NCBI GenBank assembly: GCA_905331475.1
Contig: CAJNYU010004611.1
Location: 29,637 to 93,636, forward strand
Length of the DNA stretch: 64,000 bases
From: Rotaria socialis
Taxonomy: Eukaryota; Rotifera; Eurotatoria; Philodinida; Philodinidae
Direction: 5' to 3'
A program made the position numbers and the translations under genes. Positions 36,071 to 47,778 of the stretch are shown here, in pieces (position 1 is the stretch's first letter; every line of letters starts with the position of its first letter). The notes under the pieces are model-generated. The model worked only from the letters and a program-made list of their open reading frames with translations. It was not told where the DNA came from and ran no database searches.

Positions 36071-36145
36071 GTGGGTGTGGATCGAGATCTTCTTTCGCGA
36101 CCCAGCCTCTCATTCACATCCACAAGCTGACCCACACCCACACCC
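36071..36145. repeat. Short TGTGGG/CCCACA telomere-like pair, inverted
   Basis: GTGGGTGTGG at 36071-36080 faces CCCACACCCACACCC at 36131-36145. The latter is two and a half perfect copies of CCCACA. The bdelloid Adineta vaga telomere repeat is TGTGGG, so this may be a tiny interstitial telomeric trace, or merely a GC-rich hairpin. Confidence 0.4.
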
Positions 36146-36724
36146 TAGATGTGTACTTATTTTTCGTGTTTTCTATCAAAAATGACGTATGCGACAGAGA
36201 GAAATGTGGCGACGTAATCGTCATTTGGTTATCCAAGCGGGACTTGTGTCATTACTATACAATATTGTCTGGATACCAAATGTTTTTTGTGCTGTTATTG
36301 TTCTTTTCCTACCGAACCCGTCCATCTCGGAAATCTCCTAGAGCTATCTCGTCTACTATCAATATACACCGATGCTTTTGTATCCATTTATGTGTCTTAA
36401 GGGTTTACCTGAAATACGTGATTTACTTAAAAAGCAATTCGGATGGAAAGGAAAAAATCGAAGAACAAATATCGTGCAACTAACCCATGTATTACAACCA
36501 ACCAATAAAATGCAACCAATCAGTCACACTTGAGAAGAACTTATACCCAGCGACCGTACACAGTCTCACAGTATTTCGACTAACTCTCAGATAGAGCATT
36601 AATTTATTATTTGCCACTACAGTGTCATCTTTGATTTAGTCAATAGAACAAATCATGAATAAATCCTTCAAGTACTCATTTACTTGAAATCGCGATTTCA
36701 ATAGTGAACAGTAACTTATAGGTA

Positions 36725-37014
36725 CCCAGGTTGATCAAAACGGACTCGTTTACTGTCTGTTTGTCGACGGTAAACGATGTCAAAACGGTATCTTTACGGC
36801 AGTAAATAGGCCGTATTTGCCCGTAATACCTGGCGCAGTAATACGGCAACGTAAACGGGACTGAATTTTCATGGTTTACGGCTGTTTGTGCTCCGTACTC
36901 TCATGATAATACGGTCCGTATTACTGCGCCAGATATTACGGCAAAATTTCGCCCGTAAAATAGTCGTAGAGTAACCGTCAATGGCCGTATACGGACCGTA
37001 CTGTTCGACCTGGG
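36725..37014. mobile_element. TIR element, CCCAGGTYGA family, copy 2
   Basis: Starts CCCAGGTTGATC and ends GTTCGACCTGGG, 290 bp, GC-richer than its surroundings, with internal mirror segments (CCTGGCGCAGTAATACGG against CCGTATTACTGCGCCAG). Its ends match those of the element at 24305-24600, and the two are nearly equal in length. No coding frame. Confidence 0.7.
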
Positions 37015-37401
37015 CAGTATCAGATGATGAAGAGGTAGAAAATAAGTCGATTCACTCATCGTAGCTATGCTTTTCGTAAAGCGAATTTAGAAGATAATTT
37101 CATTTTAGAATAATAAATTCAATTTTTAACTAGACTGATATCTAATTATACATGATGGTTATGTATTTCATGATAAACGAACGTTACAAAAACTCTTCAT
37201 CATCACGATAGACTAAATGTAACGGTATATGAAAATATGCGTGCTTGTTGAGTAATTACGCCATAAATGTGTCCTATGTCACCACGCAAAATAGTGTGCG
37301 TAAGAAAACTTTGGTGTTTATATGCGATGCTATTTCAAAATGTGATTACTCAACATCAATTTGATTTCACTTTAACATACTGTTTTATTCTAACAATCTA
37401 C

Positions 37402-37555
37402 GGAGGTCCGAAAGTGATGGTTTATCATAAAATGAACTATCAACCTAACTTCACCATGACTCACTCACGACTTCTCTGAGGTCCGAAAGTGATGGTTTAC
37501 CTGAATACTGTATTCAAGCCTGGCCTAACTTCACCATCACTCCCTCATGACCTCC
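37402..37555. repeat. Two tandem ~77-bp hairpin units
   Basis: Unit 1 starts GGAGGTCCGAAAGTGATGG at 37402 and unit 2 starts GAGGTCCGAAAGTGATGG at 37478. Each contains CCTAACTTCACCAT near its 3' end, and the pair closes with CATGACCTCC. Within each unit the GTGATGG arm pairs with CCATCAC/CCATGAC, so each can fold. Confidence 0.7.
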
Positions 37556-38071
37556 TTTTTTATTGAAAATAAGAAGATGAACAAATTCATATATTATCGA
37601 ATATTGTAATTTATATAGCTGCTGTAGAACTTTGTACTTTTTTCAGATTATATGTGGTAGAAATGATACAAGTAACTTCAATAATGAGTAATATGAATGA
37701 GACGATGGTGTAATTGCTACTAATGCTATTGAATATTGTTTTTTATGTATTAAAGATAAGACACCTTCAATGAAAAATGGAGTACAAGGTAATTTATAGA
37801 TTTTATTGGTCAGCATGGCATAACGAAAAGTGTGCTTTTCGAAGGTAGCTACGTCTATAAATAACTAGCAATAGTAAATCTTCATATTTGTCTTTTCTAT
37901 AGCATGTTCAAACAGTAGTCAAATTCCTCTATTTACAGTAGGCATCTATTCGTAAGCTTCGAACTCAAAATGAATATGCCTAAATTCGAATGCAAAAAAT
38001 AGTTGAAGTAGAAAAAAAATCATGTAGATCTGTAGAATTATTTGTGGTTCAGAGAAAAAGAACTATACAAC

Positions 38072-39085
38072 CAGGGTTACCAAATTCAAATTTTAGAAAA
38101 AAGGAGCTTTTTGTGAAAAATCAGGAGTGTTTTTTTTTGACACTCAACAGTCATTGGGTGGCTTTTATCTGATAACATCCGATTTTTCACTAACAGACGC
38201 ATTAAACTCTTTTTCTATAATGAGATTGAGGCTGAAAATTTCCTTGTGGGTGAATTATATTTGAAAAATAGAATGCGGACTTCATAAATTTTATTTAAAT
38301 AGATAACTAAAACGTGCTCATTAGAATAAATAGTAAAAAATACTTAACCAATTTACTCAGTAATTCGTAGCAGTTTGGCGACGTGACTACTTATCTACCG
38401 ATTGAATATTTCTTCGAAAGATCTGGTTCATTTAAAAGATAATGATAGAATTGTATGAAAGTGAAATAGGCAGTGTTAACAGATTCCCACATTTTGTGGA
38501 AAAATTCGGAATTTCTAAAGTTTTTCCGAGTCTGCAAAGCGTTTCTCAATTTTGAAAAACAACTGTGGATTTTTAGGATTTTCGAGGTTTACATCGGGCA
38601 ACATTGTTGTATGAGCACGTTTTTTTTTTATTCAAATATATGTTGTAGATATGTATAAAGAGTGTCTTTGTTCGGAATCCGCTGGAGGGAAACGTACTTT
38701 AAATGACAAAAACGGACCCGAAAAATCTTTCCTGATTTTTCCGCATTTAAAAAACCCACAATTTTTTCGGATTTTCAAGTTCGACATCTGACAACACTGC
38801 AAATGAGTGTTTATTTTAATCTTTAACTCAGCTCCAACTAAATCATGGTTCATTTGATTTCGATTGTCATTCCATATATAACTTTAACACTTAAATAGAT
38901 TTGTTCCTTTCTCTTTAAAAGCGCAATAGGTTCAAAACGTCGCTAATCGTCACATTAAAAAAATCAGGAGAAAACAGGAGAAAATATTAAAAAAAAACAG
39001 CTCCTGAAATCAGGAGATTTCTTGTCAAGAGAAAAGTTTCAAAACCAGGAGATCGTTGGTCAAAACAGGGGCTTTGGTAACCCTG
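38072..39085. mobile_element. 1.0-kb TIR element with CAGGGTTACCAAA ends
   Basis: The left end CAGGGTTACCAAA (38072-38084) is the exact reverse complement of the right end TTTGGTAACCCTG (39073-39085). Both subterminal zones carry 'CAGGAG' motifs near the ends. CAGGG-type ends suit hAT-like elements. No transposase frame, and no clear 8-bp target duplication. A smaller element is nested inside at 38471-38799. Confidence 0.65.
38471..38799. mobile_element. 329-bp nested TIR element, CAGTGTT ends
   Basis: Left CAGTGTTAACAGATT pairs with right ATCTGACAACACTG. Flanking 8-mers GAAATAGG and CAAATGAG agree at five of eight positions, a possible degraded hAT-like 8-bp duplication. It sits inside the 38072-39085 element, so it inserted later or is part of that element's internal structure. 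Confidence 0.5.
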
Positions 39086-39306
39086 ATTATGTTTGACCCT
39101 TGAGTATGTGAAAAAAGAATTAGATCGAAAAAACAATAGTAACGTCGGTCATTCATCGTTGGCGATGACGATAACATTATTGTATGCCTTAATTTTCTCA
39201 TGAAGGACAAGGAAGAAAATATGACAGTGAATATATATATAGAGAGAAAAAAATTGAACTCGTTAGAGAACATCAGCTGCACATAAACATTTTAAATAAA
39301 AACGGT

Positions 39307-41036
39307 ATGAATATACTTGATTTACCTGACGAAATGTTACTTGCTATTTTCAACAAAATGAATATGATTGATGTACTTTATTCACTTGTGGGTGTAAATC
39401 AGCGACTTGATCAATTAATATTCGACCCTCTTTATATTTGTCATCTCAATGTCAGGGTCAATTCGTTGCTCAATAGTAACTCTAATATAGCTAATCACAT
39501 TCTCGATCGCATCTGTGAAAAAATCATTCCTTGGGTTCATCATAAAATAGCCAAGCTAACCGCTCAACCACTTTCAATAGAACGTATACTTTACCGTATG
39601 AATTATCCTCAACTTCACTTTGTATCACTTGTTGATTTTGGGCAAGCAATACTTGTTCAACATTTAACCGGTATGCTTTTCACCTGTTTGATTTTTTCAA
39701 CAGACTCTTAGTATTGTTATATATACATGAAGTAATTATGACTTTTTCCATATTTAAGGTGATACAATACTTCGTCGTCTTTTTATTAATCAAATTACAC
39801 ATCTTAATGCTGAAATCAACGATGATACAACAAGAGAATTATCCGACGAAAATAATTCAAATATATTTGAATTAATATTGTCTTTGGGTAAATGTCTAAT
39901 TGATTTGACTTTTAGTCAATCATTTCGTGATAGAGAATTCGAAGTTCCAACTCTAAATATAACATCAACTGGTTGCGTATCTTTAACTCTAACCAAATTG
40001 AAAATTAAAGTAAATACTTTTGATGATTGTCTTTATGTTCTCGATGGACGTCTTCAATGCTTGTCTACATTCATTATTGATATATTTGAAATTTTCGATT
40101 CGTCAGCAATTATAGACAATACAGTAAGTATTAGTTTGAATAATTTATGTATACAAAATTTCAGTTTCAATTATATTGATGATTTCTTTTCCTTTGTAGA
40201 AAAAGTTACCCAAATTGATATGCTTCTCATTGACGTCGAAATGTTACACAAAATTTTATGAGAATGGGATTGTTTCATTATTACGTCGAATGTCAAATCT
40301 TGAAGAACTAACATTATTTCTTTCAATAGAAAGAACTGAACCGACTTACATCGTCGATGGCATTCAGTTACATGATGAAGTTCTTATTTTTATGCCACAA
40401 TTAAATAAACTTACTTTTAGTATACACACTCTTGTTATCAATAAATATGTTACAATTGATCTTCCATCGAATGATGATATTCAACATAGTTTCATTAAAA
40501 GAAAATATCAATCAGTTGATTCATATGCCGATGATAAATTTACAAACAGCGAAAGCAGATGCCATATCTATTCACTTCCGTACCAATTTGATACTTTTCT
40601 TCATCTGGCCAACTGTTTTCAAGGTGGTATATTCGATAAAGTTCGATCGTTGGCAATGACCGATCAGCGTCCATTTGAACATGAATTATTTGATAAAATT
40701 TCTCGTGACTTTCCTTTTCTTCAGGAATTAATCGTGCTGAATTCTAAACCACAAAAAAATAAACAACGCACGTCTAAATTGATTACATTTTTTCATCTAG
40801 TCGAACTCGATCTTCAAAATGTACATACTGATTATGTTGAACAATTTCTCGTGGAAACAAACACTTGTTTACCTCGTTAGAAAAAACTAGATATCGAATA
40901 TGAACAACTAGCAATTGTAACAAATAATTTCACTAATGGTGCTGCCCGTTATAACTGTAGTCAATTACGAAGAATCGTTATGCATGAACCATATATCCGT
41001 GGAGAAAATTTTCATTCATATTTTCCTTTATTGTAG
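39307..41036 (+). pseudogene. F-box protein of the rotifer type, broken by a frameshift and a nonsense codon
   Basis: Exon 1 (39307-39670) begins with an F-box (LDLPDEMLLAIFNKMNMIDV), which in intact proteins binds SKP1 in SCF ubiquitin ligases. Exon 2 starts at 39759 in phase 1 (DTILRRLFINQITHLN). The frame stops at 40259-40261, but homologous protein resumes one base over (ENGIVSLLRRMSNLEELTLF), consistent with a one-base insertion in the T-run at 40254-40259. It then runs to TAG at 40878-40880 and continues in frame as KKLDIEYEQLAIVTNNF to 41036. With one shift and one stop, and otherwise good conservation, this is a recent pseudogene or an allele with two errors. A related, more decayed copy lies at 43.2-44.4 kb on the other strand. 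Confidence 0.8.
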
Positions 41037-41180
41037 ATATCAGTTTTCTTGAAAATTGTTTCAATTCAGATATTTACCGTCATAAAATAAAATTCATTGT
41101 AATAATAATAACTAATAAATTACTGCCAATATCAATACTAGATAGATTCATGATAGGCGTAACATCGCGTTGAAAATGGT

Positions 41181-41478
41181 CTGAGGTAACAATTTAAATG
41201 TTTTTGGGCATAAAGTGTCTAGAACTTAGCAAAATCGAGCTCGAAACTAAACAATTTCACCCCTAGTTTCAACTAGAGCGCGGAAACGTTCAGAAATAAA
41301 AAGATCTGGATTCGATATATGTAAATCAAAATTTCAGTCATCGTTCTCAAGAAAAATATGATTAACAATTTAACATCAGTCATTATTGAATATCCTTTAT
41401 ATGTACGGAGTGTTGCTGAAAAATGATGTGCCACTTCACACTTTAAATGTGCAAAAAAGGTTTCCATTGTTACCTCAG
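41181..41478. mobile_element. 298-bp TIR element, CTGAGGTAACAA ends
   Basis: Left CTGAGGTAACAATTTAAATG and right CATTGTTACCTCAG form terminal inverted repeats, with further mirrored AAAGTG sequence inside. No coding content. It separates the F-box and ABC-transporter relics. Confidence 0.65.
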
Positions 41479-41739
41479 TTTATTTTAAACGATGGTACAC
41501 CTAACTAGACTATTAAAATTAAAGAAAGTCTCCTCCAGAAAAGTGATAGAAACCCTATTGATTCATCCATGTCACAATATTTTTTTCTTTTACTTGTTTT
41601 CGATTCAATCAGTCAGTCAATGTCGAATATTTCGGATTATATTAGTAGAAGAAGAAAAGTATGTAATTGTTTTTGATGTGGTACTAGCCAAATTTGATTA
41701 AATACATTATTTATTATAGTTAGTTGATAAAAATGAATT

Positions 41740-42200
41740 ATGATCTTCAACTATTCAAAGTTGAAGATGTTCGATTAGATTAGTTTTGCTAGTCAAGAAT
41801 CTAATTTATTTGATGCATCGGTTCGAGAAAATATTGTTTTCATTAATACATCGAAAGAAGTATCTATGGGGAAAAGTTCGTTAAGACAAATAGAATACAA
41901 ACATTCATAAATCTATTGAAAATTTATAGAAACAATACGGAACAAATGTCGATTGAATACACAGAGGACTGCTTTGTAGTGAAAAGCGAAAGTATTGGTA
42001 AGACAACGAAACTATTTGTTACAAAAAATCCTTTTTATGTACTGATAGCTCGAGCACTGATTCATAATCAAAATCAAATCTTATAATTTGATGAAGCAAA
42101 AGGAAATCAAAGATTATTGAATGCAAATGTTTCTCTGACGACTGAGGACAACAAGCGCCATATATGTTTCACATAGTTTGCTAGCAACAGAAAAAGACAT
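41740..42200 (+). pseudogene. Relic of an ABC transporter nucleotide-binding domain (ABCB-like)
   Basis: One frame reads 'ISFASQESNLFDASVRENIVF', the Q-loop region of ABCB-type exporters (usually VSQEPxLFxxxxxENI). Downstream, in another frame, 'VLIARALIHNQNQIL' then a TAA then 'FDEAKGNQ' is the stretch between the signature helix (IARALxxxPxILLLDEATSALD) and Walker B, with a stop inside Walker B. The LSGGQ signature is lost. Walker A, the H-loop and the membrane domain are not found. Multiple stops and shifts make this clearly dead. Confidence 0.6.
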
Positions 42201-43199
42201 CAAACGACATTATAATTAGATTGCTCAAGGACATCCTAAGGTCTTTCTTAATATTTAAATAACAGAAACATTGCTTGTTCTGCTCGAAATAGTGCAGTGT
42301 CTTATTATTCTGCAAATAAACAATTATATTTACGATATCTAGTATGATGATTTCAGGATATATTGATTTATCATAGTCGTCATATATTCAACATTAAAAA
42401 CATGAATTGATCAAGTTCTAGGTTCGTATATACTCTGTTTATATGCAGTATTTTCATCGTAAATGTTCTGTAGTACTCGACCTAGGTGACTGAGATACAT
42501 AATAATAGTGTGTTGAAACCTGTTACAATTACAAAGTCTATATATGGTGTATTAGTTAAAGATGAATATCTATACTGCCTATATGTATTCGCTCATATTT
42601 TTCTCTATTCTTCACATATGTACATCTTCTAGGGCTTGGTTCTTTTGTTCTTCTGTCGATTCCATGTAATAAAAACCGCATGAAAATCGGCGGTTAACCG
42701 CGGTTTTACCGGTCCGGTTACCGGCTCTCATTACCGCAGAACGGATAAATACCGCGGTTTACCGCAAAGATTGATCCGGTATTCGCAACGTGGGATATCG
42801 CTACCCACCCACACCTTTTTGTCAACATGGTCCGACTTGACAATGGACATTGAGTGATAAATCATGTCTCTTCGAAAAAAAAATTGCATTTTTCATTATA
42901 AGTAATGTGATAAATTTGCCAGTTCACAATCAAGAAACTTCAAAATGATGTTTATGACTACTACACATCAGTTGTTATGAAGTTTTGAAAATTTCATGAT
43001 TCAATCACCAGTGATACTACTCGCTTATTCACAGTTGAACTTAGCGACAGGACTGTTTTTTAATAATATACGTGTATTCGGTGTTCAGCTGGCGAACATT
43101 ATGACACTGAATATATTTCAATTTTTCTTTTCGTTAACGAATCCACATTCGGATGACAGCATTTTGTGGAGATATCTTCGTCGTAGAAAATCTAGAAGA
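42201..43199. other. No gene; GC-rich ACCGCGGTTT patch
   Basis: A GC-rich island near 42690-42785 contains AACCGCGGTTTTACCGG and later ATACCGCGGTTTACCGC, with arms in inverted and direct order; it looks like a remnant of a TIR element. A 'CCCACCCACACC' run follows near 42805. The rest is AT-rich, with no family-supported coding sequence. Confidence 0.4.
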
Positions 43200-44441
43200 A
43201 AGTTGTTGCTATATCCATTCATAAAATTCATCTTGTGTCGACTCTGTATATTCAGTTGACGAGTCGTTTTGACAATGAATATTAGGAATTATATTATTTA
43301 TCATAATATATTGCATTCTACCCAAAGATCGACCGCAGCATAACAATTTAATTTGATATACTGAGAAATTTCGACTTTCGAAAATTTTTATTAGAAGTAT
43401 TGCCAAAGTTTTCCAACCGAGACGTTTAAAAATTGAATGTGAGATGGCGATGATACGTTGAATATACGAGGTTTATACATAGAATTATGTACGCAACTAT
43501 ATGATGGTAAGTCAATATCAGAGGGTAACATTGATTTTAACTGAATGGATAAATAAAAACGAAAACTATCAAAAGCATATAGTAATGGATAAAGACGTGC
43601 ATATTCTTTGTTTAAATTCCAATCATATTGAACAAACCAATAATGTTCCTCAAGCCAGAAAATTGACTTCGAAATTTATTAAGTATACTATCAATCGGCT
43701 ATTCTGCTTCCATGCCATTATTCAAACTAACTAACATTTTAAAATGCAAACGCTCAAGTTTTGTTAGACGATTCCGAATCATATGTTTCCATCTTTCTTC
43801 ATTCACGTATAGATACTCATAATCAAATTCTACTTTTCAATGACGTAAATTAAGCATTTTGGTTAAAAAATTAAAGAAAACATCTCAATACTGAAAATTT
43901 CGTAGTGATATATGCAAGATAGTCATTGACGGTAAAATTGGCGTTGTACTCAGATCTACGTATATTTAAACAGTTGTTAGCTATAAGATGTTGCTGTATG
44001 TGTGAATAATTGACTTATTACAATGTCACATGGTTGCATACCAATGAACGACTAACATTTCTGTGTTGATGAAGTCACCGTTGGATGAATATAAATGCCT
44101 TTGTCACGACAGCATCTTTCTACACCATGATGCGATTATCGATATTTATAATCAACTTTAATACAACAGTAGATAAGTTTAGGCAAATTTCACATATCAT
44201 TGACAAAAGATACAACTTTTTCGCAGTTCAATCTCAATGGAAAATAAAATTCATCTTCATCCGAGTGACACAGTGAAGTTATTCGATCGATCATGCGTCT
44301 CAGATTTTCTTGGCAGATAATGTCGAAACGATAATTGAGACTATGAAACGCGTTAAAATTTTGAGATGTAGTAAGGTATGTGAATAGATCAAGTAATATC
44401 TCGTTAGCCAATGATTCGAATTGTATGTGTATATTATACAT
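43200..44441 (-). pseudogene. Second rotifer-type F-box gene, heavily decayed
   Basis: From 44441 the - strand reads 'IQFESLANEILLDLFTYLTT', an F-box, then IICQENLRRMIDRITSLCHSD, stopping at 44190. In shifted frames the same protein type continues: 'NEERWKHMIRNRLTKLERLH' near 43740-43810 and 'FWLEEHYWFVQYDWNLNKEY' followed by YPLLYAFDSFRF near 43500-43680. Several frameshifts and stops separate these blocks. The order of blocks matches a single ancestral gene. The exact 3' end near 43200 is a guess. Confidence 0.62.
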
Positions 44442-44866
44442 TTGTACTCTGTTCTAGAATAGCTCGAACACGAATAAAACAACGATTATAATATTTTTAA
44501 TTAGCAGAGAAAAATAAGGAATGACATGCTTCTTTTTCTTAAATTCCACGTGTATGTTGGCAAGAGAAGGATGGTAAAAATGCTTCTTTGGAGAGCTGCG
44601 TTGTAATCTCATCTTATGTTTCATTTATGAGTCATTCCTACAATTGAAACAGAATTCATATGCGTGCCTTCACACTGCTACGATTGAAATATGCTTTCGT
44701 AGGCACCACAATTTTTCCTTAGTAAATAATAAACGATAGTTCAAGTTTTACAAGTATCTGAACAGTATATAGATACGGGAAAATGTTTGATATTTATTTT
44801 TTACATTCTAAACGAAGAAAAAATGCTACGTGGGAAACAAAAGAAAATGAACACGAATTCACATGA

Positions 44867-46332
44867 TTAAGGCATGTTAGAAATGGAATATTGAACTTGT
44901 TGAATGGTCATAGCTTTTTTGGCACCAATAAATCCAGCCAATTTAAAAGCTAATTTTACCATGATTATCTATGCAGTAAAATAAATATAAAAGCAATACA
45001 AACAAATCAAATAAATTACTTACCATTAGAATAAAATCAATTGTGTATAATACAATGCAAAAAATAGGAATCATTCGTTTCCTAATCACCTGATCCGTGC
45101 TAGATCGATATTCATTCGAATACATGTTAGAGACCGATTCTAGCCATTTATACATAAAAGCAAGCCCGATAAGGCCTACAATGGAAAGAGCTAACATTGC
45201 CAATTGAAATATGCCCACAATACCAATCTAAAGTTAAAATATGAAAATATAAACTGTATAGAGAATATGGCATCGCAAAAGTAATCTAACATATAATTTT
45301 AGCTGTCATGTGTGAACTCTTATATGCAATACTATACAATAGAAAAGGCAATAAAACGTCGTTTTAAGGATTAAAAATAAGTATTTTAAAACAGTATGAA
45401 ACAAAGCTATTCCCTCTTCACTTGATGGTTGATCTCGTCCTATCCCAAATAACATTCGAATTATTATTCTGTTCAATTTATTATCATATCGTAGTTAGAT
45501 TTTCTAGCAACAACACTAAATCCACGAATAAAAGGTTGTGTTTTATTGTAGCATAGCAAATAAAACGGCATTCATAGTTAAACGAAGTAAGAGTAATACT
45601 CTCAATGGGAATATTCTTGAACAAGCGCTTTTCGATGTAATCTCTGAAAATGATTCATATATTTAAAAAAAAAGAGAGAAATCTTACCACTCGCAAACCT
45701 ATTTCAGAGTATCGACAAGCAGCCAACAATCCTAATCCAAAATAAAATATTCCACACAAACATACAGCAATGGTTTCATAACGACCATTATGTAGTAAAC
45801 ACACATAGAAAGTATTTGTAAACATCGAATTAATTAAAACAAATACATTAAAAACCTAAAAGCAAAATACAGCAACTGATATTTTCGTTACACGTATGAA
45901 TCAATATGTTAACGGCACATCTAAGGATATGAAATTTATTCGGGAGACACTGACGAATTTAATTAGATATAAAGAAATAATTTGATTAAGTCAGATTATA
46001 TTTAGATTAGCGACTTTTACTTCGCTTCAATGCATGAAGATCATGTTCGATGAACTCGAATAAATTTCATAGTTTCATTTTTTTTTCTTTTGGAAGAACT
46101 AATTGTTTCAATAAAATAACACTTTGACTTGAAATAATAGTGAAAAAAAATTTTTTTTAAATACTCACAATGCAAATACCAAATAGAATCGCAATATTTC
46201 TGCGTGTTCGTCTTATTTCAGGCTCTCCATCCAATTGCAATTGTTTCATAAGAGCCAAATTCGGAATAATCTTCGTAGCCGGTTCGTCCTTACCTTGAGC
46301 GACTTGCATTTCAATAGTGTTGAGTTTTAAAT
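44867..46332 (-). CDS. Multi-pass (about 4 TM) membrane protein, unknown family
   Basis: Four exons join in phase: 46169-46332, 45688-45855, 45024-45227 and 44867-44968. The cytosolic start (TKIIPNLALMKQLQLDGEPE, then RRTRRN) is followed by hydrophobic segments IAILFGICIV-FNVFVLI, ETIAVCLCGIFYFGLGLL, IGIVGIFQLAMLALSIVGLI and IPIFCIVLYTIDFILM. The protein ends KKAMTIQQVQYSISNMP-stop. The first coding exon, carrying the start codon, is upstream of 46332 (the 46332 acceptor is in phase 1) and was not found. The visible part is about 212 residues. I recognise no family; the layout resembles small tetraspanning proteins but no tetraspanin CCG motif is present. It appears intact among broken neighbours. 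Confidence 0.65.
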
Positions 46333-47778
46333 CTAAAATAGAATGGGAAGATAAAAGCAATATTGATAAATTTGCACTAGCCTATGCGAGTAGTCGTCAA
46401 CGATCAAGAAACTATTGTTTATAGAGAGCTTACATTTCGATGCTCCGCGAAGTTTGAAATTTCAACTGAATTTTTTTGAAAAATTACTCTTACTAGCTTA
46501 TAGATGAAATTTATTTTTTTTAAAGAAAAATTTGATCTACGACACACTTTTATCTAATCTTTCGGTTCTGTTTTTCAGCAATGTCTAAAAGACATATTTA
46601 TATCATTGGAATTTGATGAAATATGTTCCTACTTAAAATTAAAATAGATATGACTAGATCTATAGTCAAAGCCTTGAAATTAAATCAAGGCTTATCAGCG
46701 CCCATCGTTTATCTCAGTTGCAATGTTAGTTTACAAGAGTTTTATAACAAAAAAAGAGCATTCTTACTCGAACAAGTATCATCTGAATATATCAAATTGA
46801 TTCATTGTATTGCTCTTTGAATAATCAAACTCACAATAGTATTTTCTTTTGATATCGAATATTAATATAGTAAAACAGCTAAAGGTCTTCAGTCAATAGA
46901 TTTTTCTCTTGTCAAATGCTAATATTTACAATAAATATAACTCGAACTATATTCCATAGTTTTTTCGAAGAGTACATTCACATATTTACACGAATTCACC
47001 GAGTTTCGGACTACTTAGCTGTTCATCTATTAGTTTAATCTAAAGTATTTTCCCAAGTTAAAAAGTAATTCAACAAATTAATTAAACTCAATCGTTAGTC
47101 TAAAATCAGAGAGAAACATCTTATATAAAAATCAAACAACAAAAGGGTTTGTCATTCAAGTTTATTTCTTTGTATATCATTGCATCAGCAGATTTGTTTT
47201 TTCATCAACAGAAAAAGGCACATCATGAATCTTCTATAGAATGGGAAATTAGCGATTTCAAATATTGCTTTTTGTGTTGTTTTCAATGGTATGTGGAAGG
47301 AAGTAAACTAAAATGACACAAGGAAAAATATCCAAATCGTATATTTAATTAATTCGTAAATTAAAACATTCAATTTTTGTGATGAAATCATCTTACTATG
47401 TGAACCAGCTTGTCAAAATAGATACTACTAATATACGTACAAAAAAAATGAAGTGAATATGTATGAAGGTGAATGAAGACTTTTTTGCTTGACCGATGAA
47501 CAAACACGACGCATGAACACGTGAGTATTGCTTTTTTTCCTTTTCTTGTGTTAATGTTTCAAGGATAATAGAGCCACCAATGAAACTAATACTATTGGTC
47601 AATCAAATTGAATAGGTCAACTCATTCGCATTCTTCGTACGTAGATTTCAAGATAAAATGTGCATAAATCAAAGGAGGAAAAGCGTTTTTCTGTATATCT
47701 AAAACGAAGAAATACGTTCGATTCTATTAGTTTTTTTTAATATCCATAATGCATAATGGATCCTGCAGCATGTCATAT
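46333..47778. other. Intergenic region, nothing firm
   Basis: It should contain the first exon of the membrane-protein gene. Short frames (under 70 codons) only. Confidence 0.35.

Larger units (their letters stand above)
35698..38071. other. Gene-poor, repeat-rich stretch
   Basis: No family-supported gene. A 149-codon frame at 36034-36483 (+) overlaps a telomere-like repeat pair and looks like chance. The stretch holds the elements at 36071-36145, 36725-37014 and 37402-37555, listed separately. Confidence 0.45.

Noticed and set aside
36034..36483. 149-codon open frame on + strand
   Set aside because: Runs across telomere-like repeats and low-complexity sequence (HIHKLTHTHT); no domain.
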